Under the pieces are notes generated by a model that was not told where the DNA came from, searched no databases, and saw only the letters and a list, made by a program, of their open reading frames with translations. From positions 1-64,000 of the forward strand of contig PGZD01000004.1 in NCBI GenBank assembly GCA_002843155.1: a stretch of DNA of 64,000 bases. The letters are read 5' to 3'. Source of the DNA: Gammaproteobacteria bacterium HGW-Gammaproteobacteria-3 (GTDB lineage Bacteria > Pseudomonadota > Gammaproteobacteria > Methylococcales > Methylomonadaceae). The position numbers and the translations under genes were made by a program. This document shows, one piece after another, positions 1-8,788 of the stretch (position 1 is the stretch's first letter; every line of letters begins with the position of its first letter).

Positions 1-94
1 AAAAGAGCCATTGATTTTAAACATCTTTTTTTGCGAAATATCACCAAAAAACTGAATATCAATGACTTAGAGGGGTTTTGGTGACGAAGTTAGG

Positions 95-661
95 TTAGGC
101 AAACAGGCTGTCAATCGAGTCCGCTGTTAAAATGCGCTCAACCCAGATATCGAGCTGTTCTTTGCCGGCGCTGTTGATTTTGTTTTCCACCCACTCCGGC
201 GTCTCTTTGAATTTGAGTTTGAACAGTTTGAGCAATGTTTTGGCTTCACCGCGCTCGATGCCTTGTTCGATGCCTTGTTCAATGCCTTGTTCGATGCCTT
301 GCTCGATGCCGCGTTCTTCGGCATAACGCTCTATTGCTGTTACATAGGGCATGTGCTGCGCCTCCTCTAATTGTTCGATGTCGCGGCTTAATTGTAACTC
401 AAGTTCCCTCGGCAGTTGTAGCATCCAGTCGATAAAACGAAACATTTCCAGTATCTCTTGCTTGCCGTAGTCGCGTTGGTACAGCAGGCGGATCAATTAA
501 AACTTGCCGGTTTTGCGCGTCAGCGGGTCATGGGCGGTGCGGTGCGCCATGAGCTGGGCGAGAATGACCAGGGCGAAAAACAGCAGTGCCATGAACTGCG
601 GGAAGCAGTGTTCAAGCGCTTCTTTCCAGGGGGAGCCGTAGTCATCAAAAAGACCGGGTAG
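95..661 (-). pseudogene. Rpn/PD-(D/E)XK nuclease-type transposase remnant
   Basis: This is a decayed member of the Rpn (recombination-promoting nuclease / PD-(D/E)XK transposase) family. Reading the minus strand from 661, the frame starts with the family N-terminus (DDYGSPWKEALEHCFPQFM) and jumps directly to the late part of the protein (LAQLMAHRTAHDPLTRKTGKF). The nuclease core between them is deleted. A TAA at 499-497 then interrupts the frame, and the C-terminal part (LIRLLYQRDYGKQEILEMFRFIDWML) continues in the same frame to 95. That last piece alone is 133 codons if read from a TTG at 496. It contains a 12-bp tandem repeat encoding GIEQ four times. No start codon or intact catalytic centre remains, so I infer it is inactive. 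Confidence 0.75.
250..312 (-). repeat. 12-bp tandem repeat encoding GIEQ units
   Basis: About five copies of a 12-bp unit (plus strand cgatgccttgtt with small variations) lie inside the Rpn-like remnant and encode consecutive GIEQ/GIER units. Such a repeat sits near the C-terminus of many Rpn-family proteins and probably changes copy number by slippage. Confidence 0.75.
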
Positions 662-956
662 AGTTAAGTCGCCCGTCGCCCGGTAAACCGGGCTCCTACG
701 CCCGGCGAACCGGGCTTCTGAATACAGATACGGAAATTAAAATTTTTATTGTGTGCGTGGATTGTTAATATATTCTTAACATTAGGGTCAAATAATCCGG
801 ATGCTTTCCGGTGCTTGAAACAGCCGACAAAGGGTGCTGGCGCTTACTGTTGGATTGCAAACAGCTTGTCACCCAACTTACGCAGCTCTGTCCTTGACAT
901 CCATACCGAAGCAAGGGCGATAATATAACGCATTATTAAAATGGGGCATACACACC
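662..956. other. Intergenic region before the glycan cluster
   Basis: Apart from the REP-like palindromes at 672-715 I see no gene here. The right half is AT-rich around 725-800 and could hold a promoter for the downstream cluster, but I could not pick one convincing -35/-10 pair. GGGG at about 943-946 is a possible ribosome binding site for the gene starting at 957. Confidence 0.5.
672..715 (-). repeat. REP-like double hairpin with GTAG head
   Basis: Two adjacent palindromes are visible: GCCCGGT-AA-ACCGGGC at 678-693 and GCCCGG-CGAA-CCGGGC at 700-715. On the minus strand the second stem read contains GTAGGAGCCCGG, so a GTAG tetranucleotide precedes a GC-rich stem. That is the layout of REP elements mobilised by RAYT transposases. 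No RAYT gene is in the window. The hairpins could also act as a bidirectional transcription barrier, but there is no T-run. Confidence 0.6.
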
Positions 957-3398
957 ATGGCCGTCCGATCCTTACGCATACTGGGTGCTTTTCTGGCTGG
1001 CGATAGCCGCCCGCCCGCGCATCAGCGCCAAGCCATTCCCATCATTCTGCCGCCGCAGCCGGGCGCAGCACCCAGCGACAAGCCGCCGGTGCGTATTTTT
1101 ATCGGTTCTGAAGCGGCCCAGTTCCGCGCCGAGCGCGCACTGGTTTGGTCGGTGCAGCGTGCGCGCGACCCTGCACGCTGTTACGAGATTTATTTAATGC
1201 GCGATTTTGCAGGTTTCAAGCGCCGCCTGTGGCTTACCGGCTTTACCAATTACCGTTTCGCCATCCCCGAGCTGGCCGGCGGCCAGGGCCGCGCCATTTA
1301 CAACGACGCCGATCAAATCTATCTGCAAGACCCGGCGCTGCTGTTCGATACGCCCATGGCCGGGCACGGCGTATTGTCCATTCACGATCACGACACTTCG
1401 GTCATGCTCATCGACTGCGCGCGCATGGCGGATTTGTGGAATTGGCAGTCGGCCCAAACCACACGCAACCGCAAGCTGGAGCGGCAGATGCGCGCCGTCC
1501 CCGGCTTGTGGGGCGAACTGGACGGCGCCTGGAACGCCCGCGACGAAGAATATGCGCCAGGACTTTCGGCCTTGGTGCATTACACCACCATCCATACCCA
1601 ACCCTGGCGCCCTACGCCGCGAGATTATGTTTATGGCGACAATGCGGCCGGTGAACTTTGGTTCGGGCTTGAACGCGAAGCCGATGCCGCAGGTTTTCAG
1701 CTTTTTTCGGCAGACCGGCCCAGCCCCGAATTTGCCGCTGCAGCCGGTCAACACCTGCTTGCACCGCATTCAGACCTGGCCGACATCCGGCGGTTACTGG
1801 CCGACTCAAACGCGCGTTCTTTGTATTATTGCGGCGCCGGGGCGGCGGATACCATAAAAAGCCTTGCGGGCATCGGCGATTTGACAGCCGCCGCCATCGC
1901 TACCGCCACGCCCGAAACCGAGCCTGTATGCGCTTTGGTTCAATCCGGCGCCGATGTGGTCTACGCCGACGGCCTGGAGCGATTGCCCGATCTGGATATT
2001 GCCTGGCTGCTGGAGCGGCTGTTCACGCGCGCGCGCCTTGCCGTGCTGGTGACGGTCGATCTGACGGACGCTAAGGTTCTGCGCTGCCCGCAAGATGATC
2101 TATGGTGGTATGGCCAATTGGCCGCCGCCGGAGCCCGTCATCCCCATTGCCATTGGCGCCTCGTTGTGCGGCAAAAACGCTTTCCGGCACGGCGCGTCAG
2201 CCGGTATTGGTCGGGCGGCGCGCTGTTGCACACACCGCCCTCGACCTGGGTGCTGCTGTATTACAAAACCGGCCACCAAAGCCAGACGCTGGGTGTCGCC
2301 GACGCACTGGGCTGGCCTTATCAAACGCGCGAAATTCGCCCACGCCTGTTTCGCTACACGCTGGCGGCGCTGCGCTGCCAATTTGTGCAAGATGCCGGAT
2401 TAGATGACACCATCCGACCGCCCTGGCCCGATGTTATTATTGCTTCGGGTTGGCTGCCCGGTCTGGTGGCGCGTTGGATCGTGCAATGCAACCACGGCGC
2501 TACCCGGCTGATTCTGATGGGCCGTCGCGGCGGCCCGGTCGGTGAATCCCAGGACCTTGCCATTCAATGCCGACATTTCGATTTGCCGCCGCATCCCCAA
2601 CATATTGAAACCGTGTTGCCGCCGTCCAAGGTTGACGCACAATCGCTGGCGCAGGCCGCCGCGCGCTGGCCCGCCTTGTTTGGCGACGGCGCCCATCCCC
2701 GGGTTGTGTTATTGGTCGGCGGCGATTGCGCCCAGTATGAATTGAACGCGGACACAGCCAAGCAAATGGCGTCTCGTGTGCGCCGCCAGATTGATACCAT
2801 CGGCGGCACCCTGGCGGTAGTGACCAGCCGCCGCACCCGCCCCGAAGCACAGGCGGCGCTGCAAGCAGGCGCGGGCGAAAACGCGCTGTCCGAAGCGTGG
2901 CGGCCGCAGGCGAAAGAGGACAATCCTTATCTGGGTTATCTGGCCGCAGCGGACATTCTGATCGTTACTGGCGATAGCGAATCCATGCTGGCCGAAGCCG
3001 TGAACACCGGCAAGCCGGTTTATATCTATCCCTTGCCGACCCGCCCTCCCGATCTGCGGCAACGGTTGACCGACTGGGTAATCCGGCAGGCGCAGACAGG
3101 CCGCCTCAATGCGCGCGGTTCGCGCCGTCCCCAGCAAGGCTTGCATTATTTGTGCGCGCGCCTGATCGAGCAACGCATCATGCTGCCGCAACGCAATATT
3201 CCCGCGCTGCAACAAGCGCTGGTAGAGCGGGGCGTGGCCCGGCTGTTCGAGGACTCGCTGGCCACCTGGCAGCCGCCGGTTTGGCAAGAAATTGAAACGC
3301 TGGCGCAACAAATCCACGCGCGCTGGCCACAGGCCGGAGCGCCGCAAGCGCCAGCCAATCCACCTGAAACCGAACAGCACCCTGCCGCCCATGCCTGA
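957..3398 (+). CDS. GT8-like / ELM1-like fusion glycosyltransferase
   Basis: This 813-residue protein has two apparent sugar-transfer modules. The N-terminal half (about 45-270) looks like a nucleotide-sugar transferase with a DxD-type motif in IYNDADQIYLQDP at about 114-126. The C-terminal part (about 430-760) belongs to the ELM1 / DUF1022 family (Mito_fiss_Elm1), with the opening LLYYKTGHQSQTLGVADALG and the late motif NPYLGYLAAADILIVTGDS. Bacterial ELM1 proteins are thought to be GT-B-like glycosyltransferases; no substrate can be read from the sequence. No signal peptide is apparent, so it is probably cytoplasmic. The stop overlaps the next gene by 8 nt, implying co-translation. The fusion itself is the unusual point. 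Confidence 0.75.
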   Translation: MAVRSLRILGAFLAGDSRPPAHQRQAIPIILPPQPGAAPSDKPPVRIFIGSEAAQFRAERALVWSVQRARDPARCYEIYLMRDFAGFKRRLWLTGFTNYRFAIPELAGGQGRAIYNDADQIYLQDPALLFDTPMAGHGVLSIHDHDTSVMLIDCARMADLWNWQSAQTTRNRKLERQMRAVPGLWGELDGAWNARDEEYAPGLSALVHYTTIHTQPWRPTPRDYVYGDNAAGELWFGLEREADAAGFQLFSADRPSPEFAAAAGQHLLAPHSDLADIRRLLADSNARSLYYCGAGAADTIKSLAGIGDLTAAAIATATPETEPVCALVQSGADVVYADGLERLPDLDIAWLLERLFTRARLAVLVTVDLTDAKVLRCPQDDLWWYGQLAAAGARHPHCHWRLVVRQKRFPARRVSRYWSGGALLHTPPSTWVLLYYKTGHQSQTLGVADALGWPYQTREIRPRLFRYTLAALRCQFVQDAGLDDTIRPPWPDVIIASGWLPGLVARWIVQCNHGATRLILMGRRGGPVGESQDLAIQCRHFDLPPHPQHIETVLPPSKVDAQSLAQAAARWPALFGDGAHPRVVLLVGGDCAQYELNADTAKQMASRVRRQIDTIGGTLAVVTSRRTRPEAQAALQAGAGENALSEAWRPQAKEDNPYLGYLAAADILIVTGDSESMLAEAVNTGKPVYIYPLPTRPPDLRQRLTDWVIRQAQTGRLNARGSRRPQQGLHYLCARLIEQRIMLPQRNIPALQQALVERGVARLFEDSLATWQPPVWQEIETLAQQIHARWPQAGAPQAPANPPETEQHPAAHA

Positions 3399-4479
3399 CA
3401 TCACGCAAACCGCCGCGTCAACGCCGCTCGTGTGGGTGCTGCTGGGTGAAGGCGCGGGCGGTAACGCGCAAATGCTGCAATTGGCCAAGGCGTTGGGCTG
3501 GCCGTACAGCGCCAAACAAATGCGCTATAACCGGCTCAATCATTTGCCCAATCCTTTGCTGGGCGCCTCGGCGGTAACCGTGGACCGGAAACGTTCCGAC
3601 AGCTTAACGCCGCCCTGGCCGGATCTGGTGATAGCGGCGTCGCGCCGCGCGGCGCCGGTGGCGAGATGGCTGAAAAAACGCTCAGGCGGGCGCACCCGGC
3701 TTGTGCATTTATTGCATACGCAAGCGCCGCTGCATCATTTTGATCTGATCGTGACACTGCCGCAATATTGCCTGCCGCACCCCGAAAACGTGTTACATAA
3801 CACCCTGCCCCTGAATACGCTCGACCCGGAGAGGCTGCAACGCGCAGCACTCAACTGGCAGCCGCGCCTCGCCCATCTCCCAAGGCCCTGGATCGCGGTG
3901 CTGGTGGGCGGCAACAGTTCCAGCTATCGGCTGGACGCCGCCATTGCCGCGCGACTGGGCGAGCACGCCAGCGCTGCTGCCGATGCCGCCGGCGGCAGCC
4001 TGTTGCTCACGACCAGCCCGCGCACACCGGAAGCGGCTGCGGCAGCGCTATTTTCCGCCGTCAATGTTCCGGCCTATACTTACCCATGGCGGCGCGGTGA
4101 TGCAGACAATCCCTATAGCGGTTTTTTGGCATTGGCGGATCGCTTTATCGTCACTGCCGACAGCGCTTCGCTACCTGCCGAAGCTTGCGCCACCGGAAAA
4201 CCGGTGGCGCTGTTCGACTGGCAACAAAAGCCCCGTCTGAGCTTGAAACTGCGTTTGCCGCTATTGGATAAACTGCGCCGCAGCCTGATTTATTGGGGCT
4301 GGTTCAAGCCGCGCCGCGATTTTGGCGCTTTTCACCGGGCGCTGGCGGCGCGCGGCCTGCTGGGCGACACGCCACCCAAAAATGCGGTAGCCGATGATCT
4401 GGCGCGCGTCGTGACGCGCATCCGCCAGCTCATGGCGCAGCGGGATAAAGCCCAAACACGCTACAATACTGAAAATTAA
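3391..4479 (+). CDS. ELM1-family (DUF1022) putative glycosyltransferase
   Basis: This 362-residue stand-alone homologue of the C-terminal half of its upstream neighbour opens with WVLLGEGAGGNAQMLQLAKA and ends its core with NPYSGFLALADRFIVTADSA, the same family signatures. The frame is open further upstream, but the ATG at 3391 is preferred because it aligns with the family start and overlaps the previous stop by only 8 nt. A paralogous pair in tandem suggests two sequential or alternative sugar transfers on one glycan. The family name comes from the mitochondrial fission protein ELM1; the role here is inferred from context. A 15-nt gap separates it from the 2OG oxygenase. Confidence 0.7.
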   Translation: MPDITQTAASTPLVWVLLGEGAGGNAQMLQLAKALGWPYSAKQMRYNRLNHLPNPLLGASAVTVDRKRSDSLTPPWPDLVIAASRRAAPVARWLKKRSGGRTRLVHLLHTQAPLHHFDLIVTLPQYCLPHPENVLHNTLPLNTLDPERLQRAALNWQPRLAHLPRPWIAVLVGGNSSSYRLDAAIAARLGEHASAAADAAGGSLLLTTSPRTPEAAAAALFSAVNVPAYTYPWRRGDADNPYSGFLALADRFIVTADSASLPAEACATGKPVALFDWQQKPRLSLKLRLPLLDKLRRSLIYWGWFKPRRDFGAFHRALAARGLLGDTPPKNAVADDLARVVTRIRQLMAQRDKAQTRYNTEN

Positions 4480-4494
4480 ACTCCGAGGTTACCG

Positions 4495-5217
4495 ATGTCA
4501 TTTCTCGACTACGAAAAACTTACCGTCGTTGACGAACAAAGCTTCCAGCAGGCCAAGCCCTATCCCTGGATCAATCCTAAGGGCCTGCTCACCGATGCGG
4601 GCTACCAGCGCTTGCTGGAGACTTTGCCCACGCTGGAGCAGATGACGCCGATGCTGGGTGTGCAACGCTCGCACGGGCAACAACCGCACGACCGCTACGC
4701 ACTGGAATACAACGAAAATCTCGACGTGGATCCGGCCTGGCACGCGTTCGCCGCCGAGCTGACGGACGGACCCTACCGGGATTTCATTCAGCGCCTGTAC
4801 GGGCGCGGGCGCTTTAAACTCAATATGCACTGGCATTATGCGCCGCGTGGCGCATCGGTTTCGCCGCATTGTGACGCAGCCCGTAAACTAGGATCCCATA
4901 TTTTCTATTTCAGCGACCCGGAAAACTGGAGCCGGGATTGGGGCGGAGACACCCTGATTCTGGATGATAACCGGCGTTTTTCGCGCAACTCCGCGCCTCG
5001 CTTTGAAGACTTCGATCACGCCTATGCCGGCGAGAGCCTGGGTAACTACAGCCTGCTGTTTCAGCGCCAGGAAAATTCCTGGCACGGCGTGCGCGAAATC
5101 ACCTGTCCGGAAGGGCAATTCCGCAAAGTGTTTATCGTGGTCATCAACGACCGTTTCCGCGCCTTGCTCAAGCGCGCGGTGACACGTCTCAAAGGCGAAG
5201 CCATTCGTGATTATTAG
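4495..5217 (+). CDS. 2OG-Fe(II) oxygenase
   Basis: This is a 240-residue protein of the prolyl-4-hydroxylase-like 2-oxoglutarate/iron dioxygenase fold. The iron facial triad is visible as H125-x-D127 (SPHCDAARKLGSH) and H197 (NSWHGVREI), with R210 as the probable 2-oxoglutarate-binding arginine. Such enzymes hydroxylate or otherwise oxidise a C-H bond using O2 and 2-oxoglutarate. GAGG lies a few bases before the ATG at 4495. It sits between glycosyltransferase-like and sulfotransferase genes, so the substrate could be a sugar, lipid or protein carrier of the same pathway (inference). The stop overlaps the sulfotransferase start. Confidence 0.8.
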   Translation: MSFLDYEKLTVVDEQSFQQAKPYPWINPKGLLTDAGYQRLLETLPTLEQMTPMLGVQRSHGQQPHDRYALEYNENLDVDPAWHAFAAELTDGPYRDFIQRLYGRGRFKLNMHWHYAPRGASVSPHCDAARKLGSHIFYFSDPENWSRDWGGDTLILDDNRRFSRNSAPRFEDFDHAYAGESLGNYSLLFQRQENSWHGVREITCPEGQFRKVFIVVINDRFRALLKRAVTRLKGEAIRDY

Positions 5218-6187
5218 TACGCAGGACAAGCCGCGCAGTATCGCCGTGGTCGTGCTCGGCGCCGGACGCAGCGGCACCAGCGCCATCACGCGCGGCGTAC
5301 AGACGCTGGGCGTCGATCTGGGCGACAGGCTCAGGCCGCCCGGCGGCAAAAATCCCACCGGCTTTTTTGAAGACCAGGATTTGCTGGCACTGAACCAGCG
5401 CCTTAAACGCCTGCTCGGCATTCGCGGCCACAGTCTGCGCCTGATCACGCCGGCGCTTTGGGACACGACTGAAGTCAGGGCCTTGCATGAGGAAGCGGTA
5501 AACACCGTGCGCGAACGATTCGGCCACGCGCCTTTGTGGGGTTTCAAGTATGGCCGCACGCTGCGTATGCTGCCGTTTTGGCAGCGCGTCTTCGCCGAGT
5601 TGGACATGGATGTACGCTATGTTTTGGCCTTGCGCAATCCGCTCAGTGTTGCCCGTTCACGCGCGCAGTTAAACCCCGATCGCGGACGTCAGGCCTGGAG
5701 CGATATGGAATGGCTGGTCAACGTGGCGCCGTATTTTGGCCGGGTACAGGGACATGCCCTGGCGGCGGTGGATTTCGATGCAGTGCTAAGCGACCCGGCG
5801 GCGCAATTGGAACGCATCGCGGCTTTGTTACAACTGCCATTGGGAACATCGGAGCGGAAAGCGATAAAGACCTATGCGCAAACTTTTTTACGCCCCGGTA
5901 TGCGTCACAGCCAATATCAACTTTCCGATCTGGAACACAATCCCGAGGTATACCGGCTGGTAACAGAAGCCTATGGCTGGCTGCATCGGCTGGCCCATGA
6001 CGAGATAAAACCCGATGATACGACGCTTTGGGCCGATTGGGCGCGTATTGAAAGCGCAGTGCTGGATTTGGCGCCGCTACTGGCCGAGTTTGACAGCCTG
6101 CGCTGCCGTCTCGACCGGACCTTGTGGAATCCCGCGTCGCCAATACAAGCGCTGCGGCAAGTGTGGCGCGACTTGCGCAGCCGTTGA
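5207..6187 (+). CDS. Sulfotransferase family protein
   Basis: This 326-residue protein has the PAPS-binding 5'-phosphosulfate loop near its N-terminus (LGAGRSGTSAITRG, about 17-30) and a later 3'-phosphate-binding stretch (RNPLSVARSR). Sulfotransferases move sulfate from PAPS to a hydroxyl or amine. Translation probably starts at the GTG at 5207, inside the end of the 2OG oxygenase gene (11-nt overlap), so the two are translationally coupled. Hydroxylation followed by sulfation would be a logical two-step modification, which is an inference. It is the last gene of the plus-strand cluster. Confidence 0.8.
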   Translation: MIISTQDKPRSIAVVVLGAGRSGTSAITRGVQTLGVDLGDRLRPPGGKNPTGFFEDQDLLALNQRLKRLLGIRGHSLRLITPALWDTTEVRALHEEAVNTVRERFGHAPLWGFKYGRTLRMLPFWQRVFAELDMDVRYVLALRNPLSVARSRAQLNPDRGRQAWSDMEWLVNVAPYFGRVQGHALAAVDFDAVLSDPAAQLERIAALLQLPLGTSERKAIKTYAQTFLRPGMRHSQYQLSDLEHNPEVYRLVTEAYGWLHRLAHDEIKPDDTTLWADWARIESAVLDLAPLLAEFDSLRCRLDRTLWNPASPIQALRQVWRDLRSR

Positions 6188-6206
6188 TGAAATCTTTTCA
6201 CCTGAT

Positions 6207-6821
6207 TTACAACACCGTCAAATGATCGCCGCTTTCGGTATGGATCACATCCCCTGAGCGCTGCAACACAAAATAACCGCGTCGCAATGCTTCCTTTTTG
6301 GCTTCGTCATTGATGTGAAATGACGCTATCGCGCCGTATTGCTTGTAGTTTTGGTAAATGGGGAACAGTTTCTTGAAGTTTTTCATTTTGCGATCCAGCT
6401 TGTCCAGATCGTTTTCATGGGCTTTGTATTTAACTTCGACAATGCCGATGGCGTCGCCATTGGTCATGATAATGTCGAATTCTTCCTCCGTTTGGCCGCG
6501 CCGCTTGTGATTGTTTTTTTCTATGTCTTCAAAATAAATATCACCCAAATGCGTGTCATTGGCGAGACTGTTGAAGAAAAACGCTCCGGCGACATCGCCT
6601 TGGTTGTTGGTGACGTTACCCAGGGTAATGCCCATGCGTTCGAGTTTTTCGGTCAGTTTTTTATCATTGCGCTGCATTTGCTCATCGGTGTGCTGCATCC
6701 GCTGTCTCAACTGCTCGTCAGTGCGTCTCATCTGCTCATCAGTTGCCTTTTGCGCCTCGCGCAATGCTTTGCTGTCAACGGCCAGGCTTGCAACCAATGC
6801 TTTTAATTCATCATCGGTCAT
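6207..6821 (-). CDS. Coiled-coil PD-(D/E)XK nuclease-like protein
   Basis: This 204-residue protein starts with a charged coiled coil (about 15-65, repeated TDEQMRR/TDEQLRQ units) followed by a restriction-endonuclease-like core: EFDIIMTNGDAIGIVEVKYK supplies the D-(x)n-E-x-K signature at about 117-136. This matches the DUF3782/PD-(D/E)XK group of uncharacterised proteins often found near mobile DNA. GGAG lies a few bases before the ATG at 6821. It faces the glycan cluster tail to tail. Whether it cuts DNA is unknown; the core residues look intact. Confidence 0.65.
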   Translation of the reverse strand: MTDDELKALVASLAVDSKALREAQKATDEQMRRTDEQLRQRMQHTDEQMQRNDKKLTEKLERMGITLGNVTNNQGDVAGAFFFNSLANDTHLGDIYFEDIEKNNHKRRGQTEEEFDIIMTNGDAIGIVEVKYKAHENDLDKLDRKMKNFKKLFPIYQNYKQYGAIASFHINDEAKKEALRRGYFVLQRSGDVIHTESGDHLTVL

Positions 6822-6935
6822 GTTCTTCTCCGGGGATTTTATTTCATGCGTTCGATTATAGCGTAGTCACAGGGTGAATACGTGACCGCTTATTCTGGGC
6901 AATGGCGTTCACTTTAATTATACCCAGACAAGCTG

Positions 6936-8537
6936 TCAGGGTTTTAGAATGCTGCTGCGCGCAGGCTGGCTTTTGTCCAGGGCCGGATAATCGAGGGTGA
7001 AATGCAGCCCCCGGCTTTCTTTGCGTTGCTGGGCGCAGCGGACAATGAGTTCGGCTACAATGACCAGATTGCGCAGTTCCAGCAAGTCGCTGGTCACTCT
7101 AAAATGACTGTAATACTCGGTAATTTCGCCTTTGAGTAAGTCGATACGGCGCAATGCACGGCTCAACCTTTTGTCCGACCTGACAATACCGACATAATCC
7201 CACATGAAATGCCGCAGTTCGTTCCAGTTGTGTGATACCACGACTTCTTCATCGGAGTCGATGACTTTGGACTCGTCCCATTCGCGCAGTACGGGCGGTT
7301 TTGGCAGATGGGGCAGTTTCTTGAGTATATCGATGCTGGCGCGCTCGGCAAATACCAGGCATTCCAGCAACGAATTGCTGGCCATGCGGTTGGCGCCGTG
7401 CAGACCGGTGCAGGCCACTTCGCCAACGGCATAAAGGTTGGAAATATCGGTGAGCGCGTTGGCGTCGGTGATGATGCCGCCACAGGTGTAATGCGCCGCA
7501 GGCACCACGGGAATGGGTTGTCGCGTGATGTCGATAGCCAGTTCGAGACAGCGTTTATAAATGGTCGGGAAATGTTCCTGAATGAAAGCGGAAGGCTTGT
7601 GGCTGATATCCAGGTAAACGCAGTCGATGCCTCTTTTTTTCATTTCATGATCGATGGCCCGCGCCACAATATCGCGGGGCGCCAGCTCTTGTCTGGGGTC
7701 GTATTTATGCATGAAGGCCGAACCATTCGGCAGTATGAGCTTGCCGCCTTCACCCCGAACCGCTTCGCTGATCAGAAACGATTGGCCTTGAGAATGATAG
7801 AGGCAGGTCGGATGGAACTGCATGAATTCCATATTGCCGACGCGGCAACCGGCACGCCAGGCCAGGGCAATACCATCACCGGTGGCTATTTGCGGATTAG
7901 TGCTGTAAAGATAAACCTTACTGGCGCCGCCGGTGGCTAAAGCAAACGCGCGGGCGGCAATGGCGCGCACCTTGTTGGACTTGATGTCGAGCACATAGGC
8001 ACCGAGCACCCTGTTTGGGCTTACGCCGATTTTTTGACCGGTGATCAGATCGATTACGTTATAATGCTCGAATATTTCAATATTAGGATGCGCTTGCGCG
8101 CGCGCGACCAATGCATTGGATACCGCTTTGCCGGTGGCGTCGGCCGTATGCACGATGCGCCGATGCGAGTGTCCGCCTTCGCGGTTTAAATGCAGATGCG
8201 ACTCGCCGTTGGCCGCCTGTTCTTCGGTAAACGCCACGCCTTGCTGTCTCAGCCAGTCTATCGATTCTTTGCCGTGCGTAACGGTTAATTTGACAATTTC
8301 AGGATCGCAAAGCCCGGCGCCTGCATCCAGTGTGTCGGTAATGTGTGATGCCAGCGAATCTTGCTCATCGAGCACCGCAGATATTCCGCCTTGAGCGTAA
8401 TAGGTGCTGCCTTCGGAAACGCTGCATTTTGATAAAACGGCAATGCGCGCATGGTCTGCCATCTTGAGCGCCAGGCTTAAGCCCGCGCCGCCGCTGCCAA
8501 CAATTAGAACGTCATAAGAAGAGTCTGGATGATTCAT
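6936..8537 (-). CDS. nadB: L-aspartate oxidase
   Basis: NadB oxidises L-aspartate to iminoaspartate, the first step of de novo NAD synthesis; the product goes to quinolinate synthase NadA. The 533 residues match the family length. An N-terminal FAD-binding motif ([13 protein letters not shown], about 13-25) and the succinate dehydrogenase/fumarate reductase-like active-site stretch ([13 protein letters not shown]) are visible. Transcribed away from rpoE, as in many gammaproteobacteria where nadB and rpoE are divergent neighbours. No nadA or nadC is in the window. Confidence 0.95.
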   Translation of the reverse strand: MNHPDSSYDVLIVGSGGAGLSLALKMADHARIAVLSKCSVSEGSTYYAQGGISAVLDEQDSLASHITDTLDAGAGLCDPEIVKLTVTHGKESIDWLRQQGVAFTEEQAANGESHLHLNREGGHSHRRIVHTADATGKAVSNALVARAQAHPNIEIFEHYNVIDLITGQKIGVSPNRVLGAYVLDIKSNKVRAIAARAFALATGGASKVYLYSTNPQIATGDGIALAWRAGCRVGNMEFMQFHPTCLYHSQGQSFLISEAVRGEGGKLILPNGSAFMHKYDPRQELAPRDIVARAIDHEMKKRGIDCVYLDISHKPSAFIQEHFPTIYKRCLELAIDITRQPIPVVPAAHYTCGGIITDANALTDISNLYAVGEVACTGLHGANRMASNSLLECLVFAERASIDILKKLPHLPKPPVLREWDESKVIDSDEEVVVSHNWNELRHFMWDYVGIVRSDKRLSRALRRIDLLKGEITEYYSHFRVTSDLLELRNLVIVAELIVRCAQQRKESRGLHFTLDYPALDKSQPARSSILKP

Positions 8538-8639
8538 TTAGTTACTCGGGTACACTGCAAAGCTGTTGTTTTGAAGCTATTATCGGGTGAAGTCAAAGCG
8601 AATTTTAAGCGGTGAATACGGGATAGGAAGGTGAAGGTT

Positions 8640-8673
8640 GCCCGGTACTTAATCGATTCCCGGGCTGTTTTTT
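8640..8673 (+). terminator. Orphan terminator-like hairpin upstream of rpoE
   Basis: GCCCGG (8640-8645) pairs with CCGGGC (8660-8665), followed by TGTTTTTT (8666-8673): a rho-independent terminator layout on the plus strand. No annotated plus-strand gene precedes it, so it may end a small RNA, attenuate an upstream rpoE transcript, or insulate rpoE from antisense nadB transcription. Confidence 0.5.
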
Positions 8674-8761
8674 AGCAATCCGGTTGTGTTAGTGGCTTCG
8701 TTGTTAAGGTTCATGGATAATAACGCTTTTTTAAACGATAGCAATTATTTTTGTACTGGGC

Positions 8762-8788
8762 GAACTTGTGCGCTTGAATTTAGTCTAT
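8762..8788 (+). promoter_or_regulatory. Sigma-E-type (autoregulatory) promoter of rpoE
   Basis: GAACTT at 8762-8767 and TCTAT at 8784-8788 are separated by 16 nt, very close to the RpoE/AlgU consensus GAACTT-N16-TCTGA. Transcription would begin about 15-20 nt before the GTG at 8809. This supports both autoregulation and the short rpoE start. Confidence 0.7.

Noticed and set aside
250-312. Possible CRISPR-like short repeats
   Set aside because: The 12-bp units are contiguous, without spacers, and encode GIEQ in the Rpn-like frame.
2709-3515. 268-residue minus-strand ORF opposite the glycosyltransferase fusion
   Set aside because: It is the complement of a GC-rich coding region, its composition is atypical and it spans the junction of two confirmed genes.
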